Part shown: in pieces, positions 10,561-17,300 of the stretch
How positions within the stretch are numbered: position 1 is the first letter of the stretch
Layout of the letters: the number at the start of each line of letters is the position of its first letter
DNA from: Irineochytrium annulatum
Lineage: Eukaryota > Chytridiomycota > Chytridiomycetes > Chytridiales > Chytridiaceae
Assembly: GCA_027600665.1 (NCBI GenBank)
Contig: JADGJL010000340.1
Coordinates: 1-17,300, forward strand
DNA length: 17,300 nucleotides
Reading direction: 5' to 3'
The notes under the pieces: generated by a model
Told to the model about the DNA's origin: nothing
The model's database searches: none
The model's input: only the letters and a program-made list of their open reading frames with translations
Made by a program: the position numbers and the translations under genes

Positions 10561-12201
10561 ATGAAGCACAAGTCGGAGGTCATCGACCGCCTAGCCGAGA
10601 TCAAGCTGCGAATGTTGCGCGAAAAACTCAACAACCTGAGGTGCCACGCCGCCGAACAGGAGCCGCCCGATGTTCGGCCTCCTTCGCCTCCAAAGTTGAC
10701 GGAAGTACACCTGGATAAGACAAGGACGGAGGACGATGAGCGACGTCAGAAGGAATTTGCGAGACTGGACGCGTTGATAGCGGATCTTGAGCAGCAGGTG
10801 TCCAAGAAGGAGAGTCGCATCGAGCCTGTAAACACTGACGGTACGTATGCCAAGTACTCGTTTTATCTTTCGATTATAACTGCAAAGGTCTGCATCCAGA
10901 TATCGTGCGCGCAATCTCGCTGCAGAACGTCCAGATGCAGAACATATTTCTGCAAACGATGATGAGCCAGGCGATGGGGGCCGGCATGCCTGGCAAAATG
11001 AACATGTTCAACTACGCCGGCTATTACCCGGGCTACAACCCGGGCTATAATATGCCAAACAACCATCAGCCATACGCGTACGGCCACCCATCCATCGGGG
11101 GCCCCGAGTACGTCGATGACAGAAGTAAACGGTGAGTTTTTTCGCGAGATGATTTTTTAAATATTGAAATTACGTCGCAGGGTGGTCATTGAGAACCAGA
11201 ACCCCTCTTCAAAGCGGCAACAACGATCCCTCGCTTCTCGTCGACGCTGGAAGCGCTCCATCATCTCCATCATCTTCCTCGTTTCCCTCCGTCGCGACAT
11301 GGTCTCCTTCCGCCGCAATCCGCGTCAAATCGGGGCCGTTCTCCAAAAGGCTCAAGCCGAATGGATGTCCTACATCAAAGAGCGCCAGGGCTTTTACAAG
11401 GCCGTGGAGATCATATGCCAGCTGTCGAGGGACGGCGTTTCGCTGTCGTTGAAGGACATCGCGGCGTCGTCGAACCGGAAGAAGGCCGCGGCGACGCTCG
11501 AAAAGATCTCGGGGATATGTAACCTGATAATGGAGGCGGTGGAGAAGGTTAGCCAAAGTTGTTCGTCGCTGCGGTTGCGCTGAAACGCTAAACATATGAT
11601 ATATCTTCGTGTCATCAGTTGACGTTCGCCGGTCTAATGTTCGTAGATCTCGTGATTTCAGCTTCAGTACTCTTAACACCAATTTTTTTTTTTTTTCTTT
11701 CTCCACAGGCTGCGATTTTCAAAATCATCCCCCTGCGCCCGTGTTCTCGAATACTTCCGCACACGCGACATACGCTACCCATCCGACTTCCTCTGGTCCC
11801 TCGAGCTTAAGGCCCTCTCCCAAGACGCCCTCGCCACCGCCACCCCGCGCCACCGCTCAAAGAACACCTCCCACCTCCTCATAATCCACCACGTCATCAT
11901 CAAGACCCTCCTCCTCAAGATCCTCCTGTCCCCAATCGACTCCGGCATCCTCAAGCGGCCCAACGCCACGGCGGAGCTGAACCTGGCCGTCATCGCCGTG
12001 ACGCTGCATCACGCTGTTCAGATATCGTGTGGGCTGCCGTCGAACACGGAGAGCGCCGAGTTCTCGGCTGCAATTTCGAGCGAGTGCAGGGCGGCCATGG
12101 GGAGCTTGCCGAGCTCGCTGGCGTCGAGTGTGGTCGGGTGGGGGACCAGGATGAAGGATTGGTACCGGCAACTGTATTTCGATGCGTTTGAGTCGAACTG
12201 A
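10561..12201 (+). CDS. Unknown coiled-coil and helical protein with Met/Tyr-rich linker
   Basis: The model joins 10561-10840, 10888-11131, 11181-11547, 11619-11638 and 11709-12201 (467 residues). The first two junctions (phases 1 and 2, donors GTACGT and GTGAGT) are firm. The 20-nt exon 11619-11638 is a prediction. It is needed because a direct join of 11547 to 11709 shifts the frame. Residues 1-90 are charged and coiled-coil-like (RLAEIKLRMLREKLNNLR; FARLDALIADLEQQVSKKE). Residues 95-130 are Met/Gln-rich (NVQMQNIFLQTMMSQAM), and 131-160 form a Tyr/Gly/Pro/Asn-rich linker (YYPGYNPGYN). A basic patch with a short hydrophobic run follows (RRRWKRSIISIIFLVSLRR), then amphipathic helices to the end, including DWYRQLYFDAF. 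I do not recognise a family. It is divergent from MTG1 and convergent with the secreted gene at 13008. Confidence 0.7.
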
Positions 12202-13007
12202 AAACAGAAATCTTTTTTTCGAACATGATCAGGATGATTGTGCACTATCAATGTATTTGCAGAATCTTGTGCGTTCGTACCTGCGCGTTTTACTTGGAAT
12301 ATGTACATCAATGCTTTGAAGGCGGCCAACGTGGCAACCATCATTGCTGCAAGGCGCAGGTTTAGGGAGAAAGAACCAAAGGACTACGGAAAACTTAGAA
12401 TATTTCGTGGCAGTCTTGTCACTTCTTAGGCGTCGGCGCCTGTTTGAGAAGGCATTTTGCAACAACTGCAAAATCGAGAAAGTCGACTTGCGCTCTTTTA
12501 GAATTCTATCAAAAAAAATAATTCTAGACAAGGTAACTTGGTGAGGTCAAGGAGAACAAGGATTAAAAGCCAAAGAGGAGACGACATATTTTCTTTTCAT
12601 CTTATTTTTCTTGGATCTGGATCCCACACAGACAATTACTGGAATAGTAGAGTAATCTAAGGGGGGGAGCTAGCACGCGCCAAAAAGATGGCTTCAAAAA
12701 TGGGACAAAGAGAATGTATCCACTTGAAGAGGAAGGGCGCCAAACAATATATCTAGGTAGTATAGTAGTAATGGAAACGAGGAAAAGATCGTTTAGAGCA
12801 ACAACCGACAAACAAAAAAGGACGGCTAGCGCCATGTGACAGCAGAATTATTACAGAAAGCAGAAACAATCCCAGAACGGGTCAAACAGAGACGGGGATT
12901 TAACCAAAAAAGGTCAAAAAAAAACTCGAATAGAAAGTTGGTGACACCAAAAAACAAAACCACCAAAAAAAAAAACCAGCGAGCGTTCAAAACTGCTTTT
13001 TCTTTTT
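12202..13007. other. Convergent intergenic region with A-tracts
   Basis: This 806-bp, AT-richer spacer lies between two converging genes and should hold both 3' untranslated regions. Several A-tracts occur at about 12907-12981 and would be U-tracts in the minus-strand transcript. Open frames of up to 100 codons exist but lack protein-like composition and start context, so I call no gene. Confidence 0.6.
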
Positions 13008-14710
13008 TTAGATGTTGTTGCCCGACACCAAGCTCGTGGGCACCTGGCTCTGGTTGTAATCAATGACGGTGCTGTACCCGCCAAAGTTAACGGTCAAGCT
13101 GCTCGCGACATCGACCTTCAACCCTCCACCCAGCGTCTTCAACAGCGCCTCGATCGCCTGCAGGTCCAGCTTGATCTTCAGGCTCAGCCCGGGCGACTTG
13201 GCCGTCCCGCTCGCGGGGAGGGTGAAGCCGCTGACGTCCTGGGAGATGGTGCCGATGACGCCGCCGTGGTAGGAGAGCGTGGCTTCCATGTGGGTGATGG
13301 CCACGGGGGAGGCGAAGGGGTTGTAGGCCGTGATGCCGGCCGTGGACTGGAAGGTGAAGATGTTGGGAAAGGTGAATCGGGCGGTGTTGATCAGGGGGCT
13401 CTTGTTGGAGGGGAGGGTCTGGGGCAGGCTCAGGGCCGCAAAGGCGGCGTCGAGCGAGGGCATGTTGGACGACCGGCCGTTCTTGACGACGAGGGCCGAG
13501 TCCTTACCGCCCGTGAACTGCGTCAACAGCGCGCGCGTGGCGGCGACGGCGGCGGCGTTGTTGGGGTCCGGGAAGACGAAGGAGGTGGCGCTGACGGCGT
13601 TGTCGCCGGACTTGAGGCCGATGTTGGGGAGGATGACGGAACCGCAGACGGCGTTGTTGAAGACGAGGTCGAAGATCGCGTCGGTGTTGGCGTTGAGGAC
13701 GACGTTGGAGGGATTGTGGATCGTCAGGGGGATCTGGAGCTTGATACCAGTCGATGCGCTGCCGCCCTGGACGACAGGGAGGCCCGTGATGGTCGTCTGG
13801 GTCAGACCGCCGAAGCCTTTATCCCTCCGGTCAGCACACGACGTTTGTATATACGAAATTGCAGTGTAAACTCACCAATAAGGGTCGACTTGACATCGAA
13901 GGGCACCAGGTTCAGGCACAGCTCGGGGGCCGCCTGCCTCCTGGCGAGCTCGTGGATGGCGCTCTCGCCGTCCCTCCTCCTCCTGACGGGGTTCGTCACG
14001 TAAGCCTGGGTGTTTGCGGAGCCGTTCATCTCGACCTCGACGTTGCCGCTCGCGAGTGTGACCTGCTTCATAAAGTCCGCGAAGCCGGCCTTGTTGTTGT
14101 TCACGAGCGCGAAGGGCACGTTCGAGAAGCCCAGGGTGATGCTCTGGTGCTGCGAGTCACCAGACGCGGGGCTGGAGTCAGGAGTCAGGATGTTGCCGAC
14201 GGGCGGTTGGCCTGGGAGACCGACGTTGATGTTGGAGCCGGCGTTCTGCCAGTGCATGTCGACTGCCGCGAACGCGGGCGGGACGGCGAGCGTGGCCAGG
14301 ATGTTAGAGGCCGACGCTTTAGGGTTGTAAGGGTCGGCCGGGTTGAAGTCGAGCTGGAAGTTGGGGAGGGCGATGCCCGTGATCAGGGGAGGGGAGTCGA
14401 CGTATACACCATCTCCCTGGCAGTCGGAGAGACAGAAGGATCCCTGGACGACACCCTGTGATGACGAACAGTGACGGGTTAGAAGTTGACGAGGACGAAC
14501 AGCGCTTTCTCATAGCCATCGCCCAGGCCCTTCCCAACAATCCCATCGATTCAATCACGCTCCCAGCAACCTAAAGCCGTGGCCATTGATATCCGACCGT
14601 CCCTCCTTCACCATCATCCAAGTCCGTACCTTGTCACAAACGTTCTGCTGGGCCGCCACGATGGCCGCGCCTGCCACGAGGGCGAAAGCGCTCGCCTGAA
14701 TGAAGAGCAT
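13008..14710 (-). CDS. Secreted LEA-2/DUF3712-like multi-domain protein, three exons
   Basis: The model joins, on the minus strand, 14710-14630, 14455-13876 and 13816-13008 (489 residues). Exon 1 encodes a signal peptide (MLFIQASAFALVAGAAIVAA). No membrane span or GPI-type hydrophobic tail is seen at the C-terminus (SLVSGNNI), so the product is probably soluble and extracellular or luminal. Three beta-rich units follow. The first is at about 30-180 (PPLITGIALPNFQLDF). The second is at about 200-340, with IPLTIHNPSNVVL and VCGSVILPNIGL. The third is at about 345-485, with ITAYNPFASPVAITHMEATL and GTISQDVSGFTLPA. The NPS/NPF motif followed by alternating hydrophobics is typical of LEA-2/WHy and DUF3712 domains; the assignment is by pattern only. 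A basic linker (RRRR at 185-188, RR at 199-200) separates units one and two. Intron 1 is unusually long here (174 nt). The gene is the divergent paralogue of the one at 16046. Its molecular role is unknown. Confidence 0.85.
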
Positions 14711-15018
14711 CTTGGGAGGTAGGGAGTTGTAACGACGACGGGGTTAAAGAACGGACGACGCCTTGCAGTGACGAAGGGGAGTCGCGAGTCGAGTGGTCGT
14801 GGGACGAGAGAGGTCGGGTGAGTGAAAAACTGACGCAGTGACGCGCGGGGGGGGGCTCGGACCTTTCGGCTGGGTGAGGTCCTCAACTCAACTTCGCTCA
14901 CGAGCACGAGCAGGGGGGGAAGGGTCGAAACGCGAGTGGAAGCAAAGCGTGAGAAAGAGGAATTGTGGGTGGGTACAAGCAGCAAGTTTGCTCGTTGCAC
15001 AGGGGCGGGCCCGATCTG

Positions 15019-15026
15019 TGACGTCA
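15019..15026. promoter_or_regulatory. CRE-type palindrome TGACGTCA
   Basis: A perfect 8-bp TGACGTCA lies about 310 bp upstream of the start codon at 14710 and 1.0 kb upstream of the one at 16046. This is the known binding site of CREB/ATF-type bZIP factors, found in fungi too. A perfect 8-mer is expected by chance about once per 65 kb, so the hit is suggestive only. Confidence 0.35.
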
Positions 15027-15058
15027 TCGAACGTGGGGGATGGATGCATGCGAAGGAC

Positions 15059-15085
15059 GATACCTTCAGATACCAGATACCTTCA
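15059..15085 (+). repeat. Duplicated GATACCTTCA with a partial copy between
   Basis: GATACCTTCA occurs at 15059-15068 and 15076-15085, with GATACC between them. It could be a pair of factor sites in the divergent promoter or a small slippage product. Confidence 0.5.
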
Positions 15086-15790
15086 CGATAATAGGATGAT
15101 GACAATGTATATTCTGTATTCTTGCTTCGGTCTAACGGTAGAAACGGTCACCGCTTACAATGATATAATGATATGGTACGTACGTCCGGACACTTTGCAC
15201 GCGACTGTAAAAATAAAAGGATGACGTTGACGACGAGGTAGGGGCAATGGCTTCGCACCTTCAGCAACAGATAGTACATCATGCGTTGCTATCTGGCCGT
15301 GGAGGTAGACACATGGGAAGAAAGGAAGAAGGGAGCTTAGACGCGTCACCGACCACGTCCACCCATCCCTCCTGCAATCCCTTTCCCCACCGCCGCGCTC
15401 GTGCAGCGATCACAAAGAAGCCATCATGTCGGAAGAACCCCTCCTTTCGACATCCCGTTGATGATCTCTTCTTCTCGCTGCTCCCTCGTTTGTGCCTATG
15501 CCAAGATAATAAAATATATTGGAGATTCGGCCAAATACGCAATGATGTCACCCCCGTCATTTCTCTCAGTGCTGTGCTACTCCCCCTCGTGCCATGTTTC
15601 TTTGCTCACAAGGGTGACACACCGCCAGCCGCAGTGAAAGAGAGAGAGATTGCTGAACCCGCAGATTTATCTTCCAGGCTGCAAAGTGCATAATAGAGTA
15701 CCCCATCGCCTGAGACCGGCGAGAACCCGACACCAACGCTTCAACGTAGGTGTGAGGGCGGCTATCTGAGGAGGAGCTGGGAGTATGGAG

Positions 15791-15820
15791 GGACTGGGGA
15801 GGACTGGGGAGGACTGGGAG
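15791..15820 (+). repeat. Three-unit 10-bp tandem repeat
   Basis: The unit GGACTGGGGA occurs twice exactly and a third time with the last two bases changed. It lies about 225-255 bp upstream of the start codon at 16046 and is a simple minisatellite. Confidence 0.85.
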
Positions 15821-16045
15821 GACGGCATGACGGCGTCGTGGCTTGTGTGGGAGGGAGGCTTTGGACCGGACACCTCAGCCGCCGCCGACGGCGTGGTGGG
15901 AACCTCGGGCCCTTGGTCATCGACGGTGGAGCTACACGAGCCGGAGAACCCAGAGACTGGGGGAGCCAGGACAGTCTGGCAGTTGGGGGCGCGCCACACG
16001 TATCTAACCTTAGTTCCTTTCGGCAGCCCTACCTTCACACATAGA

Positions 16046-17300
16046 ATGATCGGCATCCGAACACTCCTGGCCCTCGCCGGCCTCGTCGCCACCTCTGTCT
16101 CAGCCGGCGTACGTCCTCCCCTTCCTTCTTTTCCACACCTTCACTAAACCACAAACAACAGAGCGTCCAATGCACCCAGGGCGCCGTCCAGGGCTCCCTC
16201 TGCCTGGCCGACTGCAAGGGCAATGGCTTTTACGTCCAAGCCCCGCCCCTCATCCAGGGCATCTCCCTCCCTAACTTCGAGCTCGATTTCAACCCCAACA
16301 ACCCATGGGGTCCCTCCGCGAGCTCCAGCGGCGTGGCCGTGGGCATTTCGATCCCGCAAACGCTGAGCGCTGTGAAGCTGGTCTTCACGGGGGCGAACAG
16401 CGCGATCGGTGTGGGTCTGCCCGGCGGTGGGATCGTCAGCACTTTGAACACGGGGAAAGGTGGCGCGAGTGGGGACTCTATTGGGAAGGCGATCATGTTG
16501 AACATCAACAACGGGCAGATGCAGGTGTGTAGATAGCGACCGGACAGGGGTTATTTCCGGGAACGTTTTTGACTCACTGGATTTGCCTTGAACAGGTCTC
16601 CGACCAGAACGGATTCCAGCAGTTCCTGAAGCAGGTCACCCTGGCTTCCGGCAACGTCCCCATCCGTCTCGCCGGTAAGTTGCCTTGTCTTAGGTTTGAA
16701 TTAACATAGCGTGACTGCATCGAAAAGGCTACGCCAGCACCAGCTCGACTGCGTCCTCCGCCGACTCCAACTTCCCGGGTATCACGCAGGACCTCTGCCT
16801 CGATTACGTCCCCTTCGACACCACGGCCTCCCTCGTCGGCTTCGGCGGCCTCACCCAAACCCAAATTACGGCCGTGCCCGAGGTCGTCGGCTCTGACAGC
16901 AACGGCATCCTGCTCTCCATCCCGCTCACGATCCAGAACCCCTCCAACGTCGTCCTCCGCGTCAACAGCGACGTCACTTTTGACCTTACATTTAACGGCC
17001 ACGTCTGCGGGTCGGTCATCCTGCCGAATCTGAGCCTAACGCAGGGCAACAACGTCCTCACGGCCAAGAGTTACGTGAACCCGCAGGGCGGGGATGCCGT
17101 TATGGCCTGCGCGGATATGCTCGGCGGCTTCCTGGGCGGCGTGCCCCAGCAGGTCGTGGTGAGGAACGGGAGGGCCCTCGCGCCCCTTAACGCCGCGTTG
17201 GGAGCTATTGTCCTGCCGCAGACGCTACCGCCTAGCACCAAGCCCCTTCTCCTCGTACGTCCTCCTTACCTTCCTTCCCCGCGCGGGGCCCGGGCCGGGG
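16046..17300 (+). CDS. Secreted LEA-2/DUF3712-like protein, paralogue of the 13008 gene (3' end missing)
   Basis: Visible exons are 16046-16108, 16162-16524, 16596-16674 and 16728-17254 (344 codons). A fifth intron-side donor GTACGT at 17255 runs to the window edge. Exon 1 is a signal peptide (MIGIRTLLALAGLVATSVSA). The mature part aligns with the minus-strand paralogue: SLCLADCKGNG versus SFCLSDCQGDG, LKQVTLASGN versus MKQVTLASGN, GFGGLTQTQIT versus GFGGLTQTTIT, and NPSNVVL and VCGSVILPN in both. Five cysteines are shared and may form disulfides (inference). It ends in the window at LPQTLPPSTKPLLL, so the third beta unit seen in the paralogue is missing here and should lie to the right. Its linker between units one and two is Ser/Thr-rich (YASTSSTASSADS) and lacks the basic sites of the paralogue. 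Confidence 0.85.

Larger units (their letters stand above)
14711..16045. promoter_or_regulatory. Divergent intergenic region between two secreted paralogues
   Basis: This 1335-bp region lies between two opposed signal-peptide start codons, so it should carry both promoters. It contains a CRE-type palindrome, a duplicated 10-mer, a GC-box-like GGGGCGGG at about 15002 and a 10-bp tandem repeat. A 148-codon frame with ATG at 15247 has Pro/Arg/His-rich shadow-like composition and no recognisable domain, so I do not call it a gene. Confidence 0.5.

Noticed and set aside
11189..11452. Alternative Ser/Pro-rich plus frame within exon 3 of the 10561 gene
   Set aside because: The correct splice phase leads into the helical frame, which stays protein-like to the exon end.
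11619..11810. Hydrophobic frame reading LTFAGLMFVDLVISAS through a T-run
   Set aside because: The T-run is the polypyrimidine tract of an intron, and the frame does not connect to the final exon.
12229..12531. Minus-strand 100-codon frame in the convergent gap
   Set aside because: No start context, domain or protein-like composition; lies in AT-richer presumed 3' UTR sequence.
13266..14003. 245-codon plus frame rich in Gly/Glu/Asp/Val
   Set aside because: It is antisense to the secreted minus-strand gene, whose sense frame aligns with its paralogue.
15247..15693. 148-codon plus frame in the divergent promoter
   Set aside because: Low-complexity composition with no domain, no splice structure and no start context better than chance.

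Overview
The window looks like nuclear DNA of a GC-rich fungus. Its genes are broken by short spliceosomal introns (43-71 nt, one of 174 nt) with GT..AG ends and branch-like CTAAY/CTRAC motifs. Start codons follow CT-rich leaders, and one gene encodes a mitochondrial ribosome GTPase of the eukaryotic MTG1 type. I cannot name the species. An early-diverging (chytrid-like) fungus is a guess from the gene content, not a demonstrated fact. All exon models were built by hand from reading frames and splice signals.

Layout. (1) Positions 1-659, minus strand: the 5' part of an acidic, disordered protein that runs off the left edge. (2) 780-3457, plus: a four-exon gene for an 834-residue helical protein of unknown function, divergent from the first with only 120 bp between start codons. 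(3) 4102-8399, plus: a six-exon gene for a 1325-residue Sel1-like repeat protein with a long disordered N-terminus. (4) 9040-10287, minus: a five-exon MTG1-type circularly permuted GTPase, convergent with gene 3. (5) 10561-12201, plus: an unknown coiled-coil, Met/Tyr-rich and helical protein, divergent from MTG1. (6) 13008-14710, minus: a secreted protein with LEA-2/DUF3712-like beta domains. (7) 16046 to the right edge, plus: a paralogue of gene 6, arranged head-to-head with it and cut by the window end.

The window is a normal mix of housekeeping and lineage-specific genes, and I see no operon, mobile element, CRISPR array or RNA gene. The most interesting part is the right end. Two divergent, secreted paralogues keep their cysteines and core motifs but share none of their visible intron positions. 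One has gained a basic linker that resembles a Kex2 processing site. Other points of note are the unknown gene 5 with a predicted 20-nt microexon, a possible extra 3' exon of MTG1, and a calmodulin-like fragment with strong splice signals in the 8.4-9.0 kb gap.
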